From assembly GCA_004802705.1 (NCBI GenBank), contig SGPL01000105.1, forward strand, positions 1-64,000: DNA of 64,000 bases. Reading direction: 5' to 3'. The DNA comes from Bondarzewia mesenterica. Lineage: Eukaryota; Basidiomycota; Agaricomycetes; Russulales; Bondarzewiaceae. The translations under genes were made by a program, and so were the position numbers. The first letter of the stretch is position 1. Each line of letters opens with the position of its first letter. Below, in pieces: positions 12,195 through 24,313 of the stretch. The notes beneath the pieces were generated by a model, which worked only from the letters and a program-made list of their open reading frames with translations, made no database searches and was not told the origin of the DNA.

Positions 12195-13011
12195 TTTTTA
12201 TTTAATTTCCTTTCGTGTATTGTGCATTAGATTCATAGACTATATTATGGACAAGTATTCTTCACTGCAGGGTAGTGTTAATCGCGGGTGGATAATGATT
12301 CGTATATATGATTAAATCACCTTGACGCCGTTGCCGCGGGTTATACTTAAACTTTGTTGAATTACGTAATTATCGCGTCGCGTCCTTGTCAAGCACTGGC
12401 CAATCCGAATCGGTGCAGTTTCTTTTCCAACTCCCTTCATGCTCAGCGCTCAGGTGTTGGCACCTTTGCATTGTCTTGTCATTGCAGGTGTGTAGCCGTC
12501 GTCACAAATTGGTCGATATCCGCGTCTTGTCTATCTTTCCGGGTCGCAGATACGATACTCTTTCGGCGATATGGCGGCTTGTTAATTGGACGGAGCTGAA
12601 CTGCATGTGAAAACGCTTCAGGTTGCCTGTGCGCCTTTCTCTGATGCCTCCATGTCTAAGCCTTTCTTTTATGGACCAGCCACTTCGGGTACGCCTTTAT
12701 ATTTCCTTAACGTTTTGACTTTTGAGAGGTTTGAGTCTTTGAATCAATTTGAAGCACCCATCGCTTGACCACGTGATATGTTCCAATCACCAATCACAGA
12801 GGTCAAATGACTGTCATCATGGGTCCTGCCAGCATGCACAGCGAATTTTGCAAGTATATCCTTGTGACCATCAATCAGAATAAAACGTCATGCATTGGTT
12901 GGACACAGGATGGTGTGCGGATGTTCCCTTCCATATTTATATCCGCGTCTTCTGACCGCAGGCACAACAGCGTTTCAGAGCCGTGTCTCCTAAACGGCGT
13001 TCACACCTACC
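12195..13011. promoter_or_regulatory. Intergenic region, F-box gene upstream
   Basis: Between the transporter and F-box genes. It carries a CACGTG E-box at 12770-12775 followed by two CCAAT motifs (12783-12787 and 12790-12794), a plausible promoter core about 220 bp upstream of the F-box ATG. Several open frames overlap here but none looks coding. Confidence 0.35.
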
Positions 13012-14047
13012 ATGGCTATGATGTCGACCCCTATGAATCCACCGCTCCCAGCAGAGCTCGTACACCATATCCTCCGCTTTTCAGCAGCTTCCTCGACGTC
13101 CTCTTGTCTCACGCTTTGCCTCGTGTCGTCATGGGTGCACGATCTCGCCATACCCTACCTCTTCTCCCAAGTCATCCTCACCATACCCGCACGAGCGCAT
13201 GCATTTCGCACTCGAGTGATTCGAAGCACGAACCCCACACATGATGCGGCGAACCCACTCGCTCTCATCCATAACTTATGGGTCTCGTCTAATGCTAGCG
13301 TCAACTTTGGAGTCGACATTCTTTGCAAATGTCCCAACCTCCGTCACGCAGCCATAGACATACAATCGTTCTCAACACTACTCTCAGTCGAGCTTCCTCC
13401 GCAAGAGAGCGATGAGTGTGATAGCAACGAGACGGACTTGCATTTGACGTTGTTCGGGAGCGTTCGCCAAAACACCCAGTATCCTTCCCGCTCTGCCTTC
13501 ACCGCACCTATCTTAGAAAGGATCACACACCTCCATCTTCTCACCGGCAGTCTGCCTGGTCCATCCATTTACCTCCCACGTTTGACCCACCTCGCGATGT
13601 GCTTCAAGCACAACCATTCATTCATGAACTTCGTCAACACGACTCTCACCTCGCAATCGCTACAGGTGCTCGTTCTCATCGTCGACACCATTCTGGCGCC
13701 GTTCGTCCGAAGAGCGATCGTGCAACGCATCGGCGCATGTAGACAGAAAGACGAGAGGGTGTGGTTCGTGGAGATAGATATGTGTCAGTTTGATCAAGAT
13801 TGGGTGGAGGAAGCGAATGGCGGAGAAACTATTTGGGAAAAGGCGGTGCGCCAAACTACAGTTTGGGAAAAGGTGACTCTTATGTCAGATCATTTTATCT
13901 CTTGCTCACCCTGAATCGCGTTTGTAGAATCGGGAGGTGCTGGCAGTCAATGTGGCAGCAAGTGTTTCCTCGATGGCCCAGATAAAAGTCTGTGATGGTG
14001 TCAATGGCGCAGAATGTCATCAGCGCATCGAATTGCTTCAGGCTTGA
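13012..14047 (+). CDS. F-box-like protein
   Basis: ATG at 13012 is followed by NPPLPAELVHHILRFSA, the LPxEL...IL core of an F-box, then LCLVSSWVHDLAIPYLFSQV, which completes it. The rest is of LRR-like texture (LERITHLHLLTG, YLPRLTHLAMCFKH, SQSLQVLVLIVD) as in the very numerous basidiomycete F-box families. F-box proteins are substrate receptors of SCF ubiquitin ligases. Unspliced, the frame stops at 13914 after 300 codons; removing a GT...TTTGTAG intron from about 13873 would instead give a tail NREVLAVNVAASV ending at 14047. I favour the spliced form but cannot prove it. A partial duplication TTTGGGAAAAGG occurs twice just before this donor. Confidence 0.6.
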
Positions 14048-14311
14048 TGATTACATCTCTCATCTTTTGCTTGTGATTTTGGCATACATCAGATAACTAA
14101 CAATCGTGTGAGGGGTTCTGATCGTCTTTCCAGCGTGTCTCGTTCCAAATCTGTATTTATTGGACTCGCTCGAAGGATCGTGTTGTATCATATGTTGATC
14201 ATCTCGTAAAATATACCGCCGGACTCATTCTTCATCCTCGCCACATTACTGTCTGTATATCTACTGAGATTACCAAGGTATATTCATGCATCGTCCTACA
14301 TAACTGGATCT

Positions 14312-16801
14312 CTACGCGTCCGCGAAACAGCATCTATCCCAAGGCAATATTTCCCCGTTATCCGTCACGCCTTGCACATAGAACCTGACCGTTGTCGCTT
14401 TCCGCACGCTCTCTGGCAGCACCTTGCGATCGACATACATTCGGTTCGCCCTCCCGTCCAATCCCGTCGTCCCCACGAACAACGCTCGTTCCGGGCCCTC
14501 CACTCTTCCGTTCTCCGCATGCGCCTGCGCGTAGATGTTGAAGTACAGAAACGACGGGAACCAACAATCCGACGTGTCGACGGGCCAGATTGGGTTGGGG
14601 TCCTCGGCTTCGGGGATGGACGTCGGGGCTATGAACGTAAAGGTCGCTGACACCTCCCATTTCAAAGCGCCAGTCAGCCCTTCTCCATCGAGGCGCTGAA
14701 AGTCAGCCCACAGGATGCGAGGTTTGGCGGTGGAGACCTCGGGAGGCGGAGGACTGGGGTATACACTCAGCTGTCCAAGCAGGATGGAGAAGGCGAGCGG
14801 CTGAGATGGATCCTCAGCAGCAAAGCCGATGATCAGCCCCACGGACACATCGACCACGTTAGAAGTGAACTGTAGCGACAACTTCGTCCATCCCCCAGGA
14901 AGCTCCTCAGCAGAAGAGATAGGGTTATCGCCGTCGGGCAAATTGACAGAGAGTCCGATGTCAAGGTTGTCGCTTTCGCTCTTAAATACGATGTACGCAT
15001 CGTATGATTTTCCTGGCGTGATGGACAAGGATTGGATCGGCATCAACACGCATCGGAAGAACGCGTCCTCCTCCTGCGAACCTGAGGCCGCGAAGGACAC
15101 TTTGAGGCTGTTCCCGCCTATCCACGCCTCGTCAAAACAAAACGTACACGACGCCTCGGGCAGTGCCTCCTCGCGCTCCGAATCTTCCCACTTCAAATCC
15201 GGTCTTGGCCATAACAAATCGCCAATCGACCCTTGTTTGTCCACATCAGTCCATCCTCCCTCTCTCGACAGCACGCGAGTGCCGTTGACGAACCACGCAG
15301 TCCCGATGCCCGGACAAAAAGACGTGCAGAACGGGAGCACGGCAGGGTCCGGCGGCGGCCTGCGTTCAAAAAACGAAACAAGTGGGCGGAATGGGCCGTG
15401 TGGGCACTCGGGCTCCCCCTCCCTCCGAGGCGCAGGCTTGACCTCTACCTCCTCACCGGCCTTCTCGGGACCCACCCAAAGTTTCCGCTCGTACGCCCAC
15501 CAGGCATCCCAGTCCCACCCAGGCTTGTCCTGCTCACTCTCCCAAGTCCAAGCCTGGCCGAATAGCGCGACGCTCATACCAAGAGACGCAGGATCGATGT
15601 GCTCCATCGCCTTATAGGACCCGAACTCCCCGCCGCCATGCGATCCCCTGCCCCAGACGTCAACGCCCGTGTAGATGTGCTGCAGCGTCTTGCCACGAGT
15701 CAGTCCAGGATCGATACTGAGGAAATACTGCGTCGTAAGAGATGGGTAATGTGGAGGCCACTGTTACGCACATGTCAGGACAAAATCAAGTGAAATAATA
15801 GGCTCAGGACTTACGGTGTAGTTCGTGAACAAGCCCGTCGAGGGAAGGAAGAATGGAAGATTATAATTATTCAGGCGGTCTTGCCACCGAAGATGGCCCG
15901 TAAAGACAACACTATCGTACCAAATAACTTCCGCATGAGGTCCTACCTTTGCTTTCATCTCAGTATTCAGCAAAGCAATCCAAGCCGCCAGCGCACGCGT
16001 CTGACCTACACCGCCCCCTGCACGCAAAGGAAATTCAAAATTGAGAAGATACCCATCGAAACCTCGTTGACGCGCGAGATCAGCGAGGACACTAGCATAG
16101 TGCGGGGATACAGGAATAGAGTCATCTGTTGACGGCGCAGCAGGTCCCGTCCTAGAATTCGGGAGGCGTCCGAAGAGCAGCCGGAGGCAGTCTCCTTCGC
16201 TCGCCTCCCATTCAAAAATCCTAGGTTACGCAGGTGTAAGCTGAACAAAGAGAATGGGAAATTGAGAAACAGGAGCATATTTACAATGTTCCGAGCATCT
16301 TGACGCCTTGCCGGTGGGCGGCCGTCGTCCATCCTGATGGTGGGATAGTCACCCGGTGATGCGAGAAACTAATTCTGAAAATGAATATGAGATATCTCAA
16401 GTACTCGATGACACTTACTATATGAAGGTATCGCACCAGGACCAAAAGTTGAAGGTGTATGACAAGGCGGAAGGACTTTCTGTGTAGCCTCCCTAGACGC
16501 AGGATCATCAAGCGGTGAACTGAAGTTCGTCACCTAAAAAATCAAATTGGGTTTACTTTATAATCATGGCACAACTTCCCCATTGTGAACATCCACATCG
16601 ATGCAGAACATGTGGAACATGTCTCACCAAAAGCTTGCCTCGATGGGTGGCCGATGCGCTGATGGCGCGAGGGCGATAGTCCAGCACACTTCGAAGCTTT
16701 TCTCGAGGTGTATCCGCCCATTCATCTAAATCAGCGAGCGTCTCAAAGTAGGGAGCCTCGTCTTGAAAGAGGGAGGAGAAATCTTTGCCATAAAGTGGCA
16801 T
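14312..16801 (-). CDS. GH85 endo-beta-N-acetylglucosaminidase (cytosolic ENGase)
   Basis: The start at 16801 gives MPLYGKDFSSLFQDEAPYF; no signal peptide, so a cytosolic enzyme is expected. Motifs in order: CHDYKGGYTE (spliced near 16560), ALSYTFNFWSWCDTFIY, FSHHRVTIPPSGWTTAAHR, GVKMLGTL, then FDGYLLNFEFPL (near 16045), which holds the catalytic Asn and Glu of the family (N-x-E), and VIWYDSVVFTGHLRWQDRLN with the conserved Tyr. The C-terminal half (14312-15607) carries MSVALFGQAWTWE and beta-sandwich domains. GH85 enzymes cleave the chitobiose core of N-glycans, some with transglycosylation activity. In fungi cytosolic ENGase acts on free or misfolded-protein glycans. At least four introns. 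It is convergent with the F-box gene and upstream of nothing obviously related. Confidence 0.92.
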
Positions 16802-17131
16802 ACCGTGACTCCTAAGTCCGTTCCCTTGAGTTTCTTCGAAGAATGATCGTGGCGAGTGTTCGAAGACGCGTGAGAAAATCAAACCCAGCGAGCGTACTCT
16901 GCTGTATCCGGGCAACTCATTGCAAAACCCAGCGTTCGTTTTTGTTTCCTCTCTGCAAAATCGTTATCCCATTCCAAGAGCTATACTGTATGATGCATTA
17001 CAATCCCTCATCACAACGAAAAAGTATGGTTAAAGCCATCATCATTCATACTTTCTTGATGCAGACATCATGCAAGATCGCATACATTGGAGCCTAGTAT
17101 TGAGCATAATCATCCGCGAGACGTTCGTTAT
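16802..17131. promoter_or_regulatory. ENGase upstream spacer
   Basis: About 330 bp between the ENGase start and the Rna14 stop, both on the minus strand. It should hold the ENGase promoter and the Rna14 terminator. An upstream open frame continues to 16915 in phase with ENGase, so a longer N-terminus is possible but lacks family support. No clear motif. Confidence 0.35.
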
Positions 17132-20100
17132 TCAGTATCGACGCCTGCCCCCGCCCGGACCTTGATAAGGACCATAATCCGGCGGAGGTCTCCCACCTAA
17201 GCAACAGTGTCAGCATAATCGAAGAACGAAGCCACTCAAATGTATTGAACCCCACCTGTCCTGGGCGGCGCAGGCGGTGAGCGTGTCCGGGTGCTCACGC
17301 TCGGGATCACAGCGTTCCGGAAAAGCTGCATCAAGTCATCCGTGCGGAAAATTGGGCCTAACAAGAACACTTATGTCAGCATGCAGTCTCTCGAACAATC
17401 CACATGAGGACTGACCATCAAAGGAAGAGGGCGGCGGGAGCGTGCCGACAAACCAGGATAGCACGGACGGCAACACGACACCTTTTTCCTCCTCGACATC
17501 CTTAATCGGCTTTCGCACGGGCGGGACGTCTTTCTCACGATCGCGGTCCCAAGACGGGCTGGCATACCGCCTGCGTCCGTGTCCTTCCCACCGATCGCGG
17601 TCTCTCCCAGGCGACGATGCCCTGGGGCGCTTATGCACCGACACGCCGTAGTCGTCGCTGCGCCTCTTGTGGTCGGGTGAGGGCGCCCTCTTGGGAACGT
17701 GCTGCCCCTGGCTGGAATTTTGCGTTGAGGAAGGGCCGAGCAGTGATTGCTGAGTTTCGGTTCGTACCAGCGATCCACTCGATCCATTCCAGCTACCTGG
17801 GCTACCAGCCTGGCGGGCCATTGCTACACCAAGATCGCGAGAGGCAATAGCATCAGTGGAATGATAGGTGTGTCGTTGAGCAAAACGCTTGATTGGGGGG
17901 TCTGGCAAAGAAATCAATAAGCTGGACGGATCAAGAAGCATGCGAGCAACAATGTATACCATTAGGATAGACCTCTGCCATGCGCTTCTCCAACTTCTGC
18001 GCCGCGGCCAAATCGCCATACTGATATTCATGACGCGCCCAACGCTCCCACAACGGACGCGCACGATCCGCGGGGAAGTTGTTGATTACGCGTTCGAAAA
18101 GGGCCCGCGCATCTGCAGCCGAGCACACTGTCAACACACAAAATGAAAAGAGGATAAATAGATATCAAACATACTGTTTTCGTCATTGGTAGACAGGAGG
18201 AATGCAAGATAATGAGAGACAAAATCAGCTTCGTCTCCGAAAACTTCCATACCCTTTTCAAAAATTCGTCCGGCGACGCCCGTATCCTTGTTGCAGTGGT
18301 ACTCCATGAGGGCTAAGGCGATTCAGGACATCAAAATAATCGGGAAGATGGCCGAAATATGATCACGCACCTGCAGACTCATACACCTGCCACGGCGTCC
18401 ACCTGTCCTTCCTCGCCTTCCCAAAGACTCCTCTGGAGGACTTTAGCCCTTCCGCCCTTCGCGCGAAGCGCATGTACATGGTCCACACGAGCCCATACTC
18501 CGTCCTGCGCTCCGCCAGCTCTTTCGACTTGGGAGGTCTCTCGTCCGACGACGTCTGCGTGGTGAACGACGAGGCATTCGAGTGCGGTCCCTCGATAGCG
18601 GGCGGATTGGCGTCGCCTTGTGAAACGTTGGCCCCGACATTGGAGGTAGAAGAATTGGACGCGTTGATCCTGGCCTCGAGCGCTTCGAGGTCACGCCGGA
18701 GAATCTCGAGGAACTTATCAAATGTGGCATGGACCTCGGTGAAATTTTCATTCACTTCCAGGATTTCAGCGTACGCGAAATTTAGGAGGAAGCTGAGTGC
18801 AGTTAGCGTTAACAGCATTTACAGTAATAGTAGGGCGAGACACACCTCGATGGGTTCGCTTCGATACCAGCTTTCAAGATGCTAATCGCCTCCTCCGTCT
18901 TTCCGACGCTGTTCGTCCATATATATGCCATATACCTAGCATTGCACCTTAGAACGGACTATCAAATCAACTGGCACCCCACGCACCATATTTCGCCAAA
19001 GAAGCGCATCCTAATGACAGCCTTGCGATACACGCCCTGAACACGCGTGATTAACGTCGCCTTGTCTTTGTCTTCGACTTCGAGCGGGTTACTTTCTTCC
19101 CAGCGCAGATAATTCTTCCATGCACCGACTAGTGCTCTTTCCGCTGCGTTGAAGGTCGGCAGAGGCGGAAGATACAGAGTCGGGCGCGCTGACGATGATG
19201 GCGGAGGCGGCGGGAACAGCGGGCCGAGGTGCCGTTGCAATTGACGGAGGACAGTGCGAGCCTGCATATACGATGGCGAGAGATCATTCATGAACTTCTT
19301 GGCCTACGATTCGCTCAAATTCGTCAGTCCACGCAGATCACGCGAGTGCCATCGGCCGCATAGGGAGAATCACCGTGATTCGGTTTAGTCCGTTTTCGAA
19401 AGTTTCCAGCTCCTGCCATAGTGTCTCGACATTCTCGAGAGGAATCTGTACCGCGCGGTGGTAGACCTTCCGCAAAGCGTCCATCTTCTGTTGCTCTTCC
19501 CAAGTTGAGCTAGTCTGAAGTGGCAGTCAGTACGAGAGTTTGCAATGGATTGAACGGTTGGCGTTGCGAAGTTTGAAATTCCGGCACGCGAGCAACAGCA
19601 GAAGCAGCAGCGACAGAAACGGGAAAGTCACGCAATGGAACCGCTGGGCCGTCACACGCACACGCGCACACACGTCACTCGGACGGCAAGCTGCTATAAA
19701 CGAAAAATCCATTCATGCCGATAGAAACATGATGCCGGAACCTGCTTCGTCAACCGGGGAAAGTAAGTATGACACACCTCGCCAGATCTCAGAAATTGGA
19801 TGTATTCCATCCAAATATCACCGCTGTCCTTATCCTGGCCTACGTGATTCAGCGCAAACTCGTATGCCTTTCGGACTATATCACGTGTAGTTGGCCCTGT
19901 ATTCCTCCTCCTGTTTTCCGGAACACACGAGTTAGTCTGGTGGGAAGTAAAACTGCACACCGATGTTTGAACCTGGGAAAGACCGGAAGCATCACTCATA
20001 GCGGTGGTATTCTGTCAGGCCACAGGCACTAAGACGCTTGGAAAAGCCGTGCCCTAATGGTCGATCGTCTCTGACCGAACCGAGCTCATGATCTTCCCAG

Positions 20101-20673
20101 GAGCAAAACGATGTGCGGGCAGAGAGGCTTTGGAAAGGAAATCACCAACCTGACGTAGGTAAGATAGAATCTCCACAGATCTACTGATGGGGAGGTGCGC
20201 AAGAACTGTATGAAAAGGGTCTCGGCGAATTGAAATGAGCTAGGATTCAGAAAATGATTGAGGTATGCAATCTGTGCCGAGGACTTGATGCATACTCTTG
20301 AGATGACTGGCAATCAATTCTTACTGGAGAGCATGCGACATACCGTGTTCGGATACATTTCCAACAAGGCCTCATATGCCTCTTTAATCTTTTCCAATTC
20401 ACCCGAGTCCTCTGAAAGATTTATGAGCCTATTCCATCCCTCAGGATCGTGAGGCTTTTCTCGAAGTTGAGCGCGCAAGAGGTCCCAGTCGGAAGGTGGA
20501 TCGACACTGGCTCGAGGAGTTTCTTGGGTAGGAGCATTCGGTGCTTCCGGTGGCGTAGTTCTTTGCTGTGCATTCAACTGTTGTAATGCGTTCAAAATTT
20601 CTTGGTTTGGGTCCGTTGGGGCATTCGATTGCGGGACGGCCGTCTGTTGAGGAGTAGGTGTTGTGTCTGACAT
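17132..20673 (-). CDS. RNA14: Rna14, CF IA subunit (mRNA 3'-end processing)
   Basis: ATG at 20673 opens [12 protein letters not shown], a Gln/Pro-rich N-terminus, then half-a-TPR (HAT) repeats: [102 protein letters not shown]. These read in order across more than ten exons, as in Rna14 / CstF-77 / suppressor of forked. The linker [17 protein letters not shown] falls where the family has its insertion between HAT halves. The C-terminal region is Ser/Arg/Asp-rich ([23 protein letters not shown]) and ends in a Pro/Gly tail ([14 protein letters not shown]) with stop at 17132. The protein scaffolds cleavage factor IA with Rna15, Pcf11 and Clp1 in the nucleus. Its upstream neighbour, beyond a tRNA, is Hrp1-like (CF IB). 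Confidence 0.9.
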
Positions 20674-21019
20674 GCCAACAGCCCGGGCACTCGCGTTGAG
20701 AGCGAGAGAAACTGATCACCGGGCTTGGAGTTGTAGACACGGCTGAATCGTGTAACGAGCAAAAGAGAAAATCAAAATCAAAAGGGGAACACGAGGCCAG
20801 AAGAGAGAACAGAAGAGACGAAGTTCAAGCTTCAAGAGCTTCAAGAATGAGCAACTTGGGATAGTTTGCCACAATTTGAGTTTCTCACACTTGTGGCGCG
20901 TAGTCTCGCCTAGTATCCGCAACGCCGTTGCCACCAAGTTGCCACCACTTCAAGTTCTACAACTGTTTAAAGAAAGATAGGGTGCCTTTGGACTCCTCTT
21001 ATGACTCTCACAGAGACCC

Positions 21020-21024
21020 AAAAA
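21020..21024 (-). terminator. Pol III T5 terminator of tRNA-Lys
   Basis: Five consecutive T on the minus strand just after the tRNA 3' end, the usual length and place for RNA polymerase III termination. Confidence 0.75.
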
Positions 21025-21027
21025 GCT

Positions 21028-21136
21028 AGCCCACCGCGAGGGTCGAACTCGCAGCCTTCAGATACCACTTTGCAGTGATATTTAACCCACTTGCTCAATA
21101 AGAGTCTGACGCTCTATCCGATTGAGCTAGGCGGGC
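21028..21136 (-). tRNA. tRNA-Lys(CUU) with intron
   Basis: Read on the minus strand the acceptor arm is GCCCGCC...GGTGGGC (one G-U pair). The D arm is GCTC-loop-GAGC, the anticodon stem TCAGA/TCTGA, and the T arm GCGAG-TTCGACC-CTCGC, which is also the internal B box. The anticodon loop reads C-T-CTT-A-A and is split by an intron of about 35 nt one base 3' of the anticodon, the canonical position. A run of five T (minus strand, 21020-21024) four bases downstream is a fitting Pol III terminator. Confidence 0.9.
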
Positions 21137-21211
21137 GTAGCTTACTAAGCTCTCTATTTAATATGTTCGAAGTTCTCAACAAGCACCTCGCAAAATAATT
21201 TCATTAAATAA

Positions 21212-21750
21212 TCACACAGAGACAAATAGGTAAACAGACCTGTGAAACCGAACTCTGACCCCGTTGATGTCGACTACTTTACCATCGTTAGTCAGTCTCG
21301 CCTCGCTGGTATATGGAGGGGGTTTGTCCATCAGGAAGACTTTGGCCGATCTCTGCACACACCCCAACTTAAAGTCAATCTTCATTGAAAGAATATATGT
21401 ACAAACAAGTTGATCAGACATTCCTTCAATGTGACGTTGATACGATACCTTGGACGTCGAGTCAGTAGAATGGCTTGTCGTATCCTCAGGTCCAGCATCC
21501 GTCAATTCACGAAATTATACTAAAAAATCTGTGTCAGCATATCCTGTTGTTTGAGCCTCTCGACGATGTCGTCAAACCGCAGTGGACAGAAAAAGTTTTA
21601 AGGATGACTACATCAGCTTCGCCTGCTCCATCAAGCCGGTCGATAAACATTGTTGCATCGACAGTCTGAGGAGGACTGAAATTTCGAGGAAGAGGACATG
21701 CTTGCGCCGATCGGGACAAACGACGTACAACTAGTAGAGCCGGAGGCAAG
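21212..21750 (-). CDS. Possible small unrecognised gene
   Basis: Scattered protein-like segments lie between the tRNA and Hrp1: TVDATMFIDRLDGAGEADVV (near 21640), RFDDIVERLKQQDMLTQ (near 21540), and RSAKVFLMDKPPPYTSEARL followed by NDGKVVDINGVRVRFHR (21250-21355). Introns with plausible borders (for example GTATCG...TGTGCAG ending near 21356) could join them, but no single ATG-to-stop model reads cleanly. The last piece looks coding by composition. It is either a short gene with a difficult structure or a decaying fragment. No family recognised. Confidence 0.3.
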
Positions 21751-22141
21751 TACCGGTGACCGAGTCTCTATTATGACGGACAGTTGAGTACTCAGCAGGC
21801 AAGTAATTGGGTCATGAAACGGCCAGTACCTACCGCCGCCAGGCTCTGCTCATATCTCACTTGTAACAGAGTGGAGACACACTACGTATATAACGTCCAC
21901 GACTACTATAATGTATATCGAAGACAGCGAATAATACACGATACTTAATGATGGCAACCAAAAATAAACGGCGCCATTGGTACACCAAGTACAAATTTTT
22001 GAGGGCTCCCAAGATCTACACATCCATTGTAGACAAGGCTGCATAAAGTTAATAAGAGCGAAACAGATGATAAAGGCCAGGAATAAAAAAAGGAAGACCA
22101 CGAAGACAAAAGGCAACAGTCCGTCGAAAAGTCTGCAAGGC

Positions 22142-24313
22142 TTAGCGCGAGTACGGGTGGTAACCATGTTGGCCGCGGTGGCCCACTCGTTGCGGCCCCA
22201 CACCCTGTCCGCCCTGTGCGCTCGCAGCCCGAGGACCCTTGGGTACATTCGGACCAATCCCAGCAGCAGCGCCCGCACCCATCACGCCGGGGACCCCAGG
22301 TCCGCCCCTGCCCATGCCAACTCGTGGATCGGACGTCATGCCCATGCCCATGCCCCTACCCATGCCCTGCCCGACGGTGCCCATGCCCATGCCTCCACTT
22401 ATCCCTCCTATATTCCCCATCATCGGGTTCATGCCCCCACCCATCATAGGATTCATGCCGCCTCCCATCATCGGCAGCCCACCCATAGACGCAATGCGGG
22501 TGTAAAGCGCCGCGAGCGCTTGCGGGTCAAACGGCGTATTTCCTTGAGCAGCCGGCACCTGCACACCGCCTGGACTCCCAAACTGCCCACCGCCACCGAC
22601 GTTCCCTCCCATTCCGACTCCTCCTTGCTGGCCAAATCCGCCGCCATAGTTCCCCACACCACGACCTCTTCCATTTTCCGCGAAGGTGTCGCGCTGGGAG
22701 CGTGGCTGGGCGAGCTTCACGTCAATCTATGGGCAAAGCATCAAGCTGACATCTTCAGCGGACCACAGTCAAAGACAGCTTACCAATTTTACCGTCAATC
22801 TCCAAGTTCCCGAAGCCCAAAAACGGAGTCACGTCGGTGTCTTCAAATGACACGAACCCGAAACCCTTACTCCGGCCCGTCTCGCGGTCTAACATCACCG
22901 TGGAGTCTACGACCTTTCCAAACTGCGAGAAGAACTCCCGCATCGACTCGGACGTGACGCTGCCGGCGAGCCCACCAATGAATAGCTTCGTCGCTCGTTG
23001 ATGCTCCTGCCGCGGGATCGCGCGCTTAGGATCGATCTGTCACCCATAAGGCGCCCGCATGAGGAAAGGAAAACCAAGAGGCAAAGAGAACATCCTCACA
23101 ATCTTGCCGTCCAAAAAGTGCTCCCGCACCATTACCGCGTTCACCGACGCGGGATCTTCAAACGTAAGGAACGCGAAGCACCTTGAGCGACCCGCTGCAT
23201 CGCGCATGATGGTACACGCATCCACCTTGCCAAATTGAGAGAAGTACTTTCTCAGCGATTCTGTGGACGGCAGATAAGGAATAAAGAAATGCTATTTTAG
23301 CGCTACGGGTTCTACAGGAGCAGGAGTCGTAATATGTACCGTCTGAAGTATCCCAATTAAGACCGCCGATGAACATCTTGCTATGTTCGTGGGCATTTTA
23401 CGACGACGACAAAGCGAGGGACGACGATACGAGACGTTGAGATATAGCACGGCAGGGCGGTCGGATGAACGAACACATGCACGAGCGACATGGACATGTG
23501 GAAAAAGCAGAAATAGCTATTAGTACGAGTAGCCTAAAACATGAATTCACAACATATAGGGGAGAAGAAATAGGACGACTATACTGGTCAACATTCGTTT
23601 TTTGTGTAGTGCTAGCTTAGCCTAGACCTAGAGTGCGACGGTAGAAGCTAGACGACAATGTAACGATGACAGACAGCCGCCCCTTCACATTCATCTCCCT
23701 GCAGTATACAGTTAGTCACGACTAGAACACTTCCTACTCACCCTTCGTCTTTCATCTCGGACGGTCGTATCGACCGTTCCTGGACAGCAATCGCCTGGTA
23801 GCCACCGCCCGTCGGAGCGCTCCTGTACGACGTATTATAATCATCTTCCATGGGTTCCTGGTACGTCGGGATCTGCTGCGTCACCACCGGCATTGATGGC
23901 GGAAGCACTGGAGCAGGGGCAGGTGAGGGCGCGGCTGGCGGTGCACTGGTCGAGTCAGTCTCGGTTTTCAGCACGGGCGTACTAGGAGAGGCGGCGGGCG
24001 GCAGTGCCGATGCGGACGCAGCAATTGGTGTCGGTGTCGGCGCATATGACTCCTTCTCTGGCGGCTCGGTTTTCACCTGTGGAGCACTTGAAGGGGCTGC
24101 GGCCTCGGTATCGGGTTGAACAGCAGGTATGCTTTGTTCCCGGACTTCTCCTTGGGCTTGCTGGTCCTTGCCTGAAGTTTCCGTTGTCGTAAACTCGCCA
24201 TCGTCGGTTCCATACAGATCTGTCCAAAAAAATTCAGTCAACGCGGAACAATAATATTGAGGGAGGAAAACAATGGGCTTACCTGCGTAGAGGTCGGCGT
24301 CGAGGTCGGTCAT
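22142..24313 (-). CDS. HRP1: Hrp1/Nab4-type double-RRM RNA-binding protein (CF IB)
   Basis: ATG at 24313 (MTDLDADLYA) splices to DLYGTDDGEFTTTETSG and a long Pro/Ala/Ser-rich acidic N-terminus. A 361-nt intron (23381-23741, donor GTGAGT) joins DEG to KMFIGGLNWDT, the RNP2 of RRM1; RNP1 is RCFAFLTF. RRM2 has RNP2 LFIGGL and RNP1 KGFGFVSF, then IDVKLAQPRSQRD. The C-terminus is Gly/Met-rich with GGGMNPMM repeats and ends HPYSR. This order (acidic low-complexity, two RRMs, Gly-rich tail) is that of yeast Hrp1 and animal DAZAP1/Musashi. Hrp1 binds the UA-rich efficiency element and cooperates with Rna14-Rna15 in cleavage and polyadenylation. An hnRNP role outside 3' processing is the alternative. 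Lies in tandem with RNA14 on the same strand. Confidence 0.8.
23381..23741 (-). other. 361-nt intron of the Hrp1-like gene
   Basis: Consensus donor GTGAGT and an AG acceptor placed so that the joined frame reads DEG-KMFIGGLNW. It is about six times the usual intron length in this window. No coding segment or known RNA is recognised inside it. Confidence 0.65.

Noticed and set aside
22239..22960. Long plus-strand frames rich in Pro/His/Arg
   Set aside because: They are antisense shadows of the Gly/Met-rich tail and RRM2 of the Hrp1-like gene.
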